DNA from: Mycobacterium sp.
Lineage (GTDB): Bacteria > Actinomycetota > Actinomycetes > Mycobacteriales > Mycobacteriaceae
Length of the DNA: 64,000 bases
Assembly (NCBI RefSeq): GCF_002863225.1
Contig: NZ_PKEK01000071.1
Location: 1 to 64,000, forward strand
Direction: 5' to 3'
Shown here: positions 16,410 through 24,427 of the stretch, in pieces
How the letters are laid out: the number at the start of each line of letters is the position of its first letter
How positions within the stretch are numbered: position 1 is the stretch's first letter
The notes under the pieces: model-generated
What the model saw: the letters and a program-made list of their open reading frames with translations, nothing else
What the model was told of the DNA's origin: nothing
The model's database searches: none
Translations under genes and position numbers: made by a program

Positions 16410-17330
16410 ATGGTTTCAACGATGGCAACCTCACCCATTTCGGTTCCGCGCACGGCGATCGTGCCCGCGGCTGGTTTGGGCACCCGCTTCCTGCCGGCGA
16501 CCAAGACCGTGCCCAAAGAACTGTTGCCTGTCGTCGACACCCCGGGCATCGAGTTGGTGGCCGCCGAGGCGGCCGGGGCCGGCGCCGAACGGTTGGTGAT
16601 CATCACCTCCGAGGGCAAGGACGGCGTCGTCGCGCACTTCGTCCAGGACCTCGTGCTGGAGAGCACCCTGGAGGCACGCGGCAAGAAAGCGATGTTGGCC
16701 AAGGTCCGCCGGGCGCCGGGCCTGATCAAGGTCGAATCGGTCGTGCAGTCTGAACCGCTGGGGTTGGGACACGCGATCAGCTGCGTGGAACCGGTGCTGT
16801 GGGAGGACGAGGACGCCGTCGCGATCCTTCTTCCGGACGACCTGGTGTTGCCGACCGGCGTGCTCGAGACGATGTCGAAGGTGCGCGCCGAGTACGGCGG
16901 CTCGGTGCTGTGTGCTATCGAGGTAACGCCCGAGGAGATCAGCTCCTACGGCGTTTTCGACGTCGAGCCGGTGCCGGGCGCCGACAAGAACGTGTTGAAG
17001 GTCAACGGCATGGTGGAGAAGCCGAGGACCGAGGACGCGCCGTCGTTGTATGCCGCCGCCGGGCGGTATGTCCTCGACCGTGCCATCTTCCCAGCGTTGC
17101 AACGGATTCAGCGTGGCGTCGGCGGTGAGATGCAGTTGACCGACGCGATCGCGCTGCTGATCACCGAGGGGCACCCGGTGCACGTGGTGGTGCACCGCGG
17201 CTCCCGACACGACTTGGGAAATCCCGGCGGCTACCTCAAGGCTGCGGTTGACTTTGCCTTGGACCGTGACGACTACGGGCCAGATCTCAGGCGTTGGTTG
17301 GTGACTCGATTGGGTCTGGCCGCGGACTAG
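16410..17330 (+). CDS. galU: UTP-glucose-1-phosphate uridylyltransferase
   Basis: 306 aa. It makes UDP-glucose for polysaccharide and trehalose synthesis. The nucleotide-binding signature is AIVPAAGLGTRFLPATKTVPKE cut at residues 16-37; other motifs are PLGLGHAISC, LLPDDLVL (metal Asp) and VEKP for the sugar site. ATG 16410 is used; a second ATG at 16422 is possible. First gene of the run galU-moeA-rimJ-glpR. Confidence 0.95.
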   Translation: MVSTMATSPISVPRTAIVPAAGLGTRFLPATKTVPKELLPVVDTPGIELVAAEAAGAGAERLVIITSEGKDGVVAHFVQDLVLESTLEARGKKAMLAKVRRAPGLIKVESVVQSEPLGLGHAISCVEPVLWEDEDAVAILLPDDLVLPTGVLETMSKVRAEYGGSVLCAIEVTPEEISSYGVFDVEPVPGADKNVLKVNGMVEKPRTEDAPSLYAAAGRYVLDRAIFPALQRIQRGVGGEMQLTDAIALLITEGHPVHVVVHRGSRHDLGNPGGYLKAAVDFALDRDDYGPDLRRWLVTRLGLAAD

Positions 17331-17365
17331 CCGGCAAGGCGCCCGGGAAACGAGAAAGGCGCTCA

Positions 17366-18646
17366 GTGCGTTCGGTGGAAGAGCAACAAGCCCGGGTGAC
17401 GGCCGCCGCAGTGGCGCCCAGGCCGATGCGGGTCGCCATCGCCGAGGCGCAGGGCCTGTTGTGTGCCGAGGAAGTGGTCACCGAGCGCCCGTTGCCGGGT
17501 TTCGACCAGGCGGCAATCGACGGCTACGCCGTGCGCAGCGTCGACGTGCTCGGTGTCGCGGGACCGGATTCGATCGACGACGACGGCGAGGAGCCCGGAG
17601 CGTCATCTCGTGAAGGTGTGACCCTGCCGGTGATGGGCAACGTGGCGGCGGGCGCGCGGACGCCCAGCAGGTTGCAGCCCGGGCAGGCTGCCCGCGTGCA
17701 GACCGGCGCACCATTGCCGACGTTGGCCGACGCGGTGCTGCCGCTGCGGTGGACCGACGGTGGCCAGTCGCGGGTACGGGTGCTGCGCGGGGTCCGCTCG
17801 GGTGCTTATGTGCGGCGGACCGGTGACGACGTGCAGCCCGGTGATGTCGCGGTGCGGGCCGGGACGATCATCGGCGCCGCGCAGGTCGGGCTGTTGGCCG
17901 CGGTGGGCCGGGACCGGGTGCTGGTGCACCCCCGGCCACGGGTGTCGATCCTGGCGGTGGGCGGCGAGCTGGTCGACATCTCCCGCACGCCCGGCAACGG
18001 CCAGGTCTACGACGTCAACTCCTACGCGCTGGCGGCCGCCGCACGGGATGCCGGCGCCGAGGTCAACCGGGTCGGGATCGTCGGCAACGACGCCCGCGAA
18101 CTCGGGGAAGTCGTTGAGGGACAAGTGAATCGTGCCGAGATCGTGGTGATCGCCGGGGCGGTCGGTGGTGCGGCGGCCGAGGCGGTGCGTTCGGTGCTCT
18201 CGCAGCTGGGTGAGATGGAGGTGACCCGCGTCGCGATGCACCCCGGGTCGGTGCAGGGCTTCGGACAGTTGGGCCGCGACGGGGTGCCGACCTTTCTGCT
18301 GCCCGCCAACCCGGTGAGCGCCCTGGTGGTGTTCGAGGTGATGGTCCGGCCGCTGATCCGGTTGTCGCTGGGCAAGCGGCAGCCGATGCGCCGGGTCGTG
18401 CAGGCGCGCACGCTGTCACCGATCACCTCGGTGGCCGGCCGTAAGGGTTTCCTGCGCGGTCAGCTGATGCGCGACCAGGACACCGGCGACTACCTGGTGC
18501 AGGCGTTGGGTGGCGCCCCGGGCGCCTCGTCGCACCTGCTCGCGACGTTGGCGGAGGCGAACTGTCTGGTCGTGGTGCCTCGTGAGGCTGAGCAGATTCG
18601 GACCGGCGAAGTCGTCGACGTCGCGTTTTTGGCCCAGCGTGGCTGA
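17366..18646 (+). CDS. moeA: MoeA/gephyrin-like protein (Glp type)
   Basis: 426 aa from GTG 17366 behind GAAAGG. MoeA domain order is intact: domain I/III with RPLPGFDQAAIDGYAVRS, domain II with LQPGQAARVQTGAPLPTLAD, the MoaB-like domain with ILAVGGELVDI and LLPANPVSALVVFEVMVRPL, and domain IV. Classical MoeA inserts molybdenum into molybdopterin. The copy at this locus in actinobacteria has been described as Glp, a gephyrin-like divisome protein that binds FtsZ and the membrane receptor GlpR; the glpR-type gene is two genes downstream here. Cell-division use is therefore likely; enzymatic use is not excluded. Confidence 0.9.
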   Translation: MRSVEEQQARVTAAAVAPRPMRVAIAEAQGLLCAEEVVTERPLPGFDQAAIDGYAVRSVDVLGVAGPDSIDDDGEEPGASSREGVTLPVMGNVAAGARTPSRLQPGQAARVQTGAPLPTLADAVLPLRWTDGGQSRVRVLRGVRSGAYVRRTGDDVQPGDVAVRAGTIIGAAQVGLLAAVGRDRVLVHPRPRVSILAVGGELVDISRTPGNGQVYDVNSYALAAAARDAGAEVNRVGIVGNDARELGEVVEGQVNRAEIVVIAGAVGGAAAEAVRSVLSQLGEMEVTRVAMHPGSVQGFGQLGRDGVPTFLLPANPVSALVVFEVMVRPLIRLSLGKRQPMRRVVQARTLSPITSVAGRKGFLRGQLMRDQDTGDYLVQALGGAPGASSHLLATLAEANCLVVVPREAEQIRTGEVVDVAFLAQRG

Positions 18647-18658
18647 GCGACCCGGCCG

Positions 18659-19312
18659 GTGAGCATGTGGGGTCCCAGCGCTCAGCACCCCGGCTGGCCG
18701 ACTGCGGTGGGACCGCTGCGGGTGGCGGCTGGTGTGATCCGGCTGCGTCCGGTGCGTTTGCGTGATGCCGCGCAGTGGAGTCGTGCCAGGCTGGCCGACC
18801 GGGCCTTTCTCGAGCCCTACGAGCCCAGCACCGAGGCGGATTGGATTGCACGACACTCGATTTCGGCTTGGCCGGCGGTCTGCTCGAGTTTGCGGGGCGA
18901 AGCTCGGCGGGGTCGCATGCTGCCCTACGTCATCGAGCTGGACGGCCGGTTCTGCGGACAGTTGACCATCGGCAATGTCACCCACGGGGCGCTGCGGTCG
19001 GCCTGGATCGGTTACTGGGTGTGCAGCTCGATGACGGGCCGCGGCGTTGCGACCGGCGCCCTGGCGCTCGGCCTCGACCACTGCTTCGGCCCGGTCCGGC
19101 TGCATCGGGTGGAGGCCACTGTGCGACCGGAGAATGCGGCGAGTCGCGCGGTGCTGGCGAAGGTCGGTTTCCGCGAGGAAGGCCTGCTGAAGCGCTACCT
19201 TCAGGTCGACGGCGGCTGGCGCGATCACCTGCTGGTGGGGTTGACGATCGAAGAGGTTTACGGGTCGGTGGTCTCGGCTCTGGTGCGCGCGGGTCACGCC
19301 GGCTGGGCTTAG
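18659..19312 (+). CDS. rimJ: GNAT acetyltransferase, RimJ type
   Basis: 217 aa from GTG 18659 (ATG at 18665 possible), 12 bp after moeA. The GNAT fold is readable: IRLRPVRLRDAAQWSRAR, the acetyl-CoA loop in GYWVCSSMTGRGVATGALAL (Q/RxxGxA type) and the C-terminal RVEATVRPENAASRAVLAKV. RimJ acetylates ribosomal protein S5 in enteric bacteria; the mycobacterial substrate is not known, so the symbol reflects family and locus only. Confidence 0.85.
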   Translation: MSMWGPSAQHPGWPTAVGPLRVAAGVIRLRPVRLRDAAQWSRARLADRAFLEPYEPSTEADWIARHSISAWPAVCSSLRGEARRGRMLPYVIELDGRFCGQLTIGNVTHGALRSAWIGYWVCSSMTGRGVATGALALGLDHCFGPVRLHRVEATVRPENAASRAVLAKVGFREEGLLKRYLQVDGGWRDHLLVGLTIEEVYGSVVSALVRAGHAGWA

Positions 19313-19485
19313 CCCGGTCAGGTTGCGCGTCGTTGGGGCGCGCGGGAGGACCGGTCGGTCGTTGTCGCTGGGCTCGGCTGTTTTATCCCGTCAACAACGC
19401 GCGGCGTGTCGTGTTACAAACGTGACTTTTGTGACTAATGATGCATGCCAGAGAGCGTCACACTCGGCGGGGAAAGGAGCGGGTC

Positions 19486-20475
19486 ATGCCAAGCATCCCG
19501 CAATCATTGCTTTGGATCTCACTCGTGGTGCTCTGGCTGTTTGTGCTGGTTCCCATGTTGGTCAGTAAGCGCGACGCCGTGCGGCGCACCAGCGACGTCG
19601 CCCTGGCGACCCGAGTGCTCAACAACAGCACGGCCGCGCGGCTGATCAAGCGCGGCAAGCCGGCGGCCGGGCATCGCAGCGACCCCGACTGGCGGCCCGA
19701 AGAGGACGAATACGACGAGGAGCTCGACGATGCCGACGAGGGGGAGCTGGACGACGCTCCGCCGTCGCGCGTGATGGCCACCGTTGCCGCCCCGCTGACC
19801 GCCGAGCAGACCGGGCCGGATTACCTGGACGTCGATGTGATCGATCCCGACTCGGCCGCGCTCCCAGTCGGCCAGACGAGCGTCGACGACGCCGATGACA
19901 CCGACACCGACGTCAATCTCGCAGTGGAGTTCGACGACCAGGGCGAAGCGTTCGACGACGAAAAGCAGTACGAGTACATCGACGACACGTCGGGGATTTC
20001 GGTCGCCGAGGTATCGCAGGCGGCGGCGTCCTCGGGGTTCGACCGGCGTCACAGGTTCGACGCCGACAAGGCCGCCGCGGTGACGGCCCGCAAGTACGCC
20101 GCCCGCAGGCGGGTGTTGATGGTGATGGCGCTGACGTTGGTCCTGTCGGCGATGACGGCCTTCCTGCTGACCGCCTCGGCGTGGTGGTTCTTTGGTGTGG
20201 CGTCCACAGTGACGGTGATCTACCTGGGCTATCTGCGTAAGCAGACCCGGATCGAGGAGCGGGTGCGACGTCGGCGGATGCAGCGGATGGCGCGCTCGCA
20301 ACTGGGTGTCGAGAACACCTACGACCGCGAGTACGACGTGGTGCCGTCCCGGCTGCGGCGTCCCGGCGCGGTGGTCCTGGAGATCGACGACGAAGACCCG
20401 ATCTTCGAGCACCTCGACTACGCGCCGTACGCGCGGGAGTACCACTGGGACCTGCCGCGGGCGGTTGGTCAGTAG
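19486..20475 (+). CDS. glpR: Divisome membrane protein GlpR/SepX family
   Basis: 329 aa from ATG 19486 with a strong GGAAAGGAGC site. TM1 is at about 8-26 (LLWISLVVLWLFVLVPML). A long acidic, disordered cytosolic stretch (65-180) follows, then a hairpin of two membrane segments (about 210-250) and a C-terminal basic plus beta-rich tail. This is the architecture of actinobacterial SepX (Streptomyces) and GlpR (Corynebacterium), the membrane receptor of the gephyrin-like Glp. Locus order moeA/glp-rimJ-glpR supports a Glp-GlpR pair acting at the septum. Family call is by architecture and synteny. Confidence 0.75.
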   Translation: MPSIPQSLLWISLVVLWLFVLVPMLVSKRDAVRRTSDVALATRVLNNSTAARLIKRGKPAAGHRSDPDWRPEEDEYDEELDDADEGELDDAPPSRVMATVAAPLTAEQTGPDYLDVDVIDPDSAALPVGQTSVDDADDTDTDVNLAVEFDDQGEAFDDEKQYEYIDDTSGISVAEVSQAAASSGFDRRHRFDADKAAAVTARKYAARRRVLMVMALTLVLSAMTAFLLTASAWWFFGVASTVTVIYLGYLRKQTRIEERVRRRRMQRMARSQLGVENTYDREYDVVPSRLRRPGAVVLEIDDEDPIFEHLDYAPYAREYHWDLPRAVGQ

Positions 20476-20520
20476 CGTTTCGGCCACCTCGCTCGCGACT
20501 GGTAGCCTGCTTAACGATCA

Positions 20521-20593
20521 GGGGCTATAGCGCAGTTGGTAGCGCGTCTCGTTCGCATCGAGAAGGTCAGGGGTTCGATTCCCCTTAGCTCCA
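20521..20593 (+). tRNA. tRNA-Ala (anticodon CGC)
   Basis: A 73-nt cloverleaf. Acceptor GGGGCTA pairs with TAGCTCC (one G-U). The D arm is GCGC/GCGC, the anticodon stem TCTCG/CGAGA with loop TTCGCAT (anticodon CGC, codon GCG), the T arm AGGGG-TTCGATT-CCCCT, and the discriminator is A. CCA is not encoded. The gene borders the accessory stretch that follows. Confidence 0.95.
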
Positions 20594-20655
20594 CAGAGTT
20601 TGGGCAGTTCAGGGGCATTTAACGCCCGCTAGCGCACTTCTTCCGTGGTCTCGCG

Positions 20656-21378
20656 TCAGTGTGGGACTTCGTCGAGACCGTTGGCGCTCAAGGTCTCGGT
20701 CATCGCCGCGACCACCTGTTCGGCCGGCCAGTCGTCCGGCGCGGAGATCAAAGTGCCGCCGGCGAGTTCCGATGCCGTCAACCCGTCCGCGACCTGGCTG
20801 ATCGAGCCGACCTCTGCGCTGATCCAGGTGCGGTAACCGACACCGATCTTCCAGTTGCCGCGCCGGGCCGTCCGGTTGACCGCGGAGTCAGTCAGCTTCA
20901 TGGTCGCGGGCTGCCACGCCGACACGGTCGCCGCGCAGACGGAATCCCCCAACTCGCCGGTCACGGCGCCGGGAGTCTTCTGGCGTAACTTGATCGAGAG
21001 AGTATGCATGGGCAACCGGCTCGCGAGAGCGACCGATCCCGCAGCGACCCTGACTTCCACATCCACGCCGGCACCGGGGCCGGACACGATGAAGGAATAA
21101 CCCTCGCCGGGTAGCGATTCGCCATCCGGGTCGGCGGCGGTCGGCCGGTCGCGTGCCGGGAAGCGGCGGACGATGTCGGCGAGCTCGTGTGGTCCGCCTT
21201 CCCAACGATCGCCCTCGTACGTCACCCACGCGCGAATCCCGCATGCCACCCCCAGAGCTTCGAGCAGCGCATCAGTCCGATCGGCGATCCACTCGGGGGT
21301 CTCGCTGGTGGCGACCCAGAAACCGCGAAGAAATGCGTCGTCGGCCCATGCGGGTTGCGCAGTCGTCGTGATGTTCAT
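20656..21378 (-). CDS. Hypothetical protein, possibly immunity-protein (Imm52-like)
   Basis: 240 aa, cytosolic, no signal peptide or membrane segment. Visible features are a helical N-terminus with paired tryptophans (FWVATSETPEWIADRT), a PARDRPTAADPDG loop and an alternating strand region (SFIVSGPGAGVDVEVRVAAG). The GP-x-V pattern reminds me of Imm52-type immunity proteins, but this is weak. It lies 53 bp downstream of a lipoprotein gene on the same strand, so the pair may be an operon. No toxin gene is next to it. Confidence 0.5.
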   Translation of the reverse strand: MNITTTAQPAWADDAFLRGFWVATSETPEWIADRTDALLEALGVACGIRAWVTYEGDRWEGGPHELADIVRRFPARDRPTAADPDGESLPGEGYSFIVSGPGAGVDVEVRVAAGSVALASRLPMHTLSIKLRQKTPGAVTGELGDSVCAATVSAWQPATMKLTDSAVNRTARRGNWKIGVGYRTWISAEVGSISQVADGLTASELAGGTLISAPDDWPAEQVVAAMTETLSANGLDEVPH

Positions 21379-21431
21379 CGGCGGGTGCGGACGCGCTTAC
21401 AGCCTGAGGAGCCCCGTTCCGCCGGTTCGGG

Positions 21432-22727
21432 TCAGAACCACGGGCCCGAATAGTTGCCGTTGGGGGCATGCACAAGCGAAAATCCGCTGGCGCAAAGATC
21501 GATGCCCTGTCCGGGTGTATCCAGGTTGCCGCAGGGTGAACTCCGTGCGAGTTCGCTGAGGTCGCTCTTCTTGACCACGCCCACCCAGTCCCGGCCCACC
21601 ATCTGAACCGGTCGTACCTGCCACCCTGACGATACTTTCTGCGAATTCGTGATATCGATTACCGGGTTGTCGGATTCGTTTGTTATGTACAGATATTTGC
21701 CGGCGAAAAATATCTCATGAATGCGTAGGCCGGCAACGTCAGCGCCTTGGCGCAGAAAAAGCTGTTTGTTATCGCTCGCATCCCGAACCTGTATCTTCGT
21801 GGCGCTGTCGTCGCCGGCGACCCAATCTGCGATCACATGACTCCATACGTCCACAGATAACTTTGCGTTGTGCGCCTCGGCGAAATCGATGAACTTGTTG
21901 GACGGAAGATCGAGATAACGGAAATTCCCGGCATTTTCGACGACAAACCCGTCCGAAAAGGTCACCGGAACCGACGAGCCTGGCTGCAAGCTGGCGAGTT
22001 CTGATCCGTCCTTGAAACTGAGGAGAGAAAATCCTCCGTTTGGTCTCGCGGTGCAGAAGCCGAAGAAGTTGGTCCCGCAGGCCGACAATATGGGTGAGGC
22101 AAACTTCGATTGCAAGGTCTCTTGGTCGAAGCCGGCGATTTCACTGTTCGACTGCAGGACGAATCCGTACGCAGTCGGAATTATCGAAAAAGAGGAATTG
22201 CTCTCCGGCAGGCGGGCGATGCGGGGCGCCGCAGACCCAAAAGGCTCAAACGAAAATATCGATGAGGATTTCGATTCTGGGTTGAGGCCGTTGGAAGGAG
22301 TCAGCGTCCGGACAACGTAGTAGACGCGCAGATGGTCTTGATCTCCGCCGACGGTACATCCGTAGCCGGTGAGCTGTTGCCCCGGTGGAATCTTGGGGAC
22401 GGGGATCGGGCTGATCTGTCCCGTCTTGGGATCGAACACCTCGCCCGTGGTGTCGAATTTGTCGGTGTTGCGGACGATGCCATTGCACTGAGTGAAGACG
22501 GTGCCGGGCCCCACGGTGCGCGCCCCTCGCGGTAGGCGCACGGTCTGAGGTATCGCCGCGGCGGTGGGGTTCTGCGGTGCGGCGGACGTCGCTGCTGCGG
22601 TGCCGCTGCCAGAAGGCGACTGGTGGGCCTGTTTGGGCGACGAACATCCGGGAGTAGCGCTTAATGCAGTAGCGGCGATAAGCGCGACAACGGTTCTGGT
22701 TCGTAAACCGCGGCGGGTTCCGGCCAA
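21432..22727 (-). CDS. Putative lipoprotein with propeller-like repeats; AT-richer gene
   Basis: 431 aa from TTG 22727, chosen because GAAGGAG lies 7 bp upstream. The signal peptide (TVVALIAATALSATPGC) ends in a weak lipobox. A Ser/Ala/Pro linker follows, then a domain rich in short beta strands with repeated aromatic-turn motifs (GEVFDPKTG, SIFSFEPFG, IFFAGKYLYITN), suggesting a beta-propeller. Base composition drops: bases 21661-21720 contain only 25 G/C of 60, far below neighbours. That and the position after a tRNA suggest acquisition by transfer. Function unknown. Confidence 0.65.
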   Translation of the reverse strand: MAGTRRGLRTRTVVALIAATALSATPGCSSPKQAHQSPSGSGTAAATSAAPQNPTAAAIPQTVRLPRGARTVGPGTVFTQCNGIVRNTDKFDTTGEVFDPKTGQISPIPVPKIPPGQQLTGYGCTVGGDQDHLRVYYVVRTLTPSNGLNPESKSSSIFSFEPFGSAAPRIARLPESNSSFSIIPTAYGFVLQSNSEIAGFDQETLQSKFASPILSACGTNFFGFCTARPNGGFSLLSFKDGSELASLQPGSSVPVTFSDGFVVENAGNFRYLDLPSNKFIDFAEAHNAKLSVDVWSHVIADWVAGDDSATKIQVRDASDNKQLFLRQGADVAGLRIHEIFFAGKYLYITNESDNPVIDITNSQKVSSGWQVRPVQMVGRDWVGVVKKSDLSELARSSPCGNLDTPGQGIDLCASGFSLVHAPNGNYSGPWF

Positions 22728-22763
22728 GTGCTGGCTCCTTCTCAATTCACGTAATGCCGTCAA

Positions 22764-23268
22764 AGCCCGGTACAGCGGAACGCTCCGTCCGATCTGCGGT
22801 CTACTCCTGCCGCTGAACCGCCGAGATCATATCTAGCACCTTTGCTGGCCGACACGGGTTTCGGCCCAAGCCGCGAAGCCGAGCCGAGTCGAGTCGGCCA
22901 AGGCAAGGGGACGGCAGGCAGGCGGTTATCCGGGTTGCAGGCGGGCTCGTCACGCGGCCAAGACTGGCGAGGTTGCTGTAACACCCATCCGCGACGAGCC
23001 CCAACGACTCCTGCGCTTGCGCGAGGCCCGAGCTACGAATGTTCCGGCAACGACGTTGGTTTGGCGTCGATTTCGTCGAAGTTGCCGGCGAAGACAAGCG
23101 TGGCCCATTCGTTCACGCGACTGATGGGCGCCATGGTCAGGGCTAGCGACGGGAATCAGGTTCCGCATCCGGATAAACCTGAATGCGTGCGGCCACAACC
23201 GAATCCGGCATTCGTGCAGCGTCAAGCTCCGGGGGTCGGGCTGCTCCACCTACGGCAACGAGCGGCCG
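22764..23268. other. Gene-poor interval with possible minus-strand gene remnants
   Basis: About 500 bases without a convincing gene. On the minus strand, two short frames read like eroded protein: one ends ARIQVYPDAEPDSRR before a TAG near 23150, and a second in another frame runs from ATG 23134 to a stop at 23033 (MAPISRVNEWATLVFAGNF, then DEIDAKPTSLPEHS). They may be pieces of one frameshifted gene. I could not assign a family. Confidence 0.3.
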
Positions 23269-23565
23269 TCAGTGAATGTCGTCGGCGGCATCCGGCATGC
23301 GGCATTCAGGCCGCGTCGACAGCATCAATTTCGTGTCCACCGGGCACTGCTCGTGATTTGTTTGCGCGCCGTCGTCGCATCTGTAGAAAGCGTTTGGATC
23401 CTCGGGGTCCGCCAGGAACTGCGTCCCGCTGTTCACCGGGCAGGTGAAGATCGCGGGTAGCGGCGGAATCGCAAGCGCGACTGGGGATCTCGCGATGCCC
23501 AGCCATCCAGCCCCCGTGACGAGGGCCGCGCCGATGAGGGCAACTGCCTTGGCGTCGCAAACCAT
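23269..23565 (-). CDS. Small secreted protein with chitin-binding (peritrophin/CBM14-like) pattern
   Basis: 98 aa from ATG 23565. A signal peptide (AVALIGAALVTGAGWLG to about residue 32) is followed by a domain with four cysteines: FTCPVNSGTQFLADPEDP, then NAFYRCDDGAQ, HEQCPVDTKL and RPEC. Spacing of aromatic residues and cysteines (DP-x3-FYRC, then CP-x-D/G) recalls CBM14 chitin-binding modules, though CBM14 normally has six cysteines. A carbohydrate-binding role outside the cell is possible. Neighbours give no further clue. Confidence 0.55.
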   Translation of the reverse strand: MVCDAKAVALIGAALVTGAGWLGIARSPVALAIPPLPAIFTCPVNSGTQFLADPEDPNAFYRCDDGAQTNHEQCPVDTKLMLSTRPECRMPDAADDIH

Positions 23566-23679
23566 AACCGTCCCCTGTCCGTCCGGATAGTTGTTCGCAG
23601 AGCGTACCTGCGCGCGGCTCTGCGCGCTCTCTAAAAGCAGCCTCAATTTCTCGCGGTCGTCGCAGCGAGCTCTCCACCG

Positions 23680-24234
23680 TCACGACGCCGGACTCGCGTA
23701 GGGCGGCCCGAGGAATCGGCGCACCATCTCCTCTTCGGCTGCGGCGTCTGCCAAGGGCCATTGCCAGAGGGCGAGGAACACCCGGATAAGCCATTGGGCG
23801 GCAAGAGGATCGGGTGTCGTCAGTCCGACCATCTCGGTGGCGAAGCGGGTGACGACGGGCGAAGCGGTGAGCCAACTGTCGCCGGGCAGTGCGTGCAGCT
23901 GAGGTAGCTGCGCGAGCGGGTCGGCTCGCAGGTTCTTCAAGGCGACCGTCGTCGCAGTGACGATCCGTTCTGAGCCGACCAAGCCCGCGATGGCTTCGCG
24001 GACCGATTGAAGAATACGTTCGGCGTGCATACCCGTCACGGCATCCCGAATCGCCGTCTTGCCCCCGGCATGGCGGTAGATCGTCGCCGGTGAACAGTGA
24101 ACGGCGTTTGCCAACTCGTCGATGCTGAATTCGTCGTAGCCCCGACGGGAGATCAAATCGGCCGCTGCGACGAGGATCCGTTCGGCAGCCTCACTGTGGC
24201 GATTGCGCCCAACCAGCCAGTCCGCTTGCGTCAT
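23680..24234 (-). CDS. TetR-family transcriptional regulator
   Basis: 184 aa. N-terminal HTH: AAERILVAAADLISRRGYDE, then FSIDELANAVHCSPATIYRH. The C-terminal ligand domain is helical and ends WPLADAAAEEEMVRRFLGPP. It is divergent from a cytochrome P450 gene (193 bp gap), its most likely target. Confidence 0.85.
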   Translation of the reverse strand: MTQADWLVGRNRHSEAAERILVAAADLISRRGYDEFSIDELANAVHCSPATIYRHAGGKTAIRDAVTGMHAERILQSVREAIAGLVGSERIVTATTVALKNLRADPLAQLPQLHALPGDSWLTASPVVTRFATEMVGLTTPDPLAAQWLIRVFLALWQWPLADAAAEEEMVRRFLGPPYASPAS

Positions 24235-24427
24235 CGGTCAGCCGATCCCGTGCTGCGAGCCCATTTTGGATTTTTATCACAGTGAGAATTCTGGCGGCTG
24301 TTTTCTCAGCGAATGGCCTGGCGAGCCGACCGTACTGAGAAGACGGGAGGCTTGATCAGGTCGAGCAGGTTTTCACCTTCACCGTGAACCGTTGACGCCG
24401 GTGCCGGCCGCGTTCAGCCTGAGGGGC

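Noticed and set aside
20656..22727. A toxin-immunity pair formed by the lipoprotein and the Imm52-like protein.
   Set aside because: The lipoprotein shows no toxin domain and the immunity resemblance is weak, so I keep both as hypothetical.
22842..23447. Plus-strand 201-aa open frame.
   Set aside because: Arg/Ser/Pro-rich, no domain, and antisense to the secreted chitin-binding-like gene, which has a clear signal peptide.
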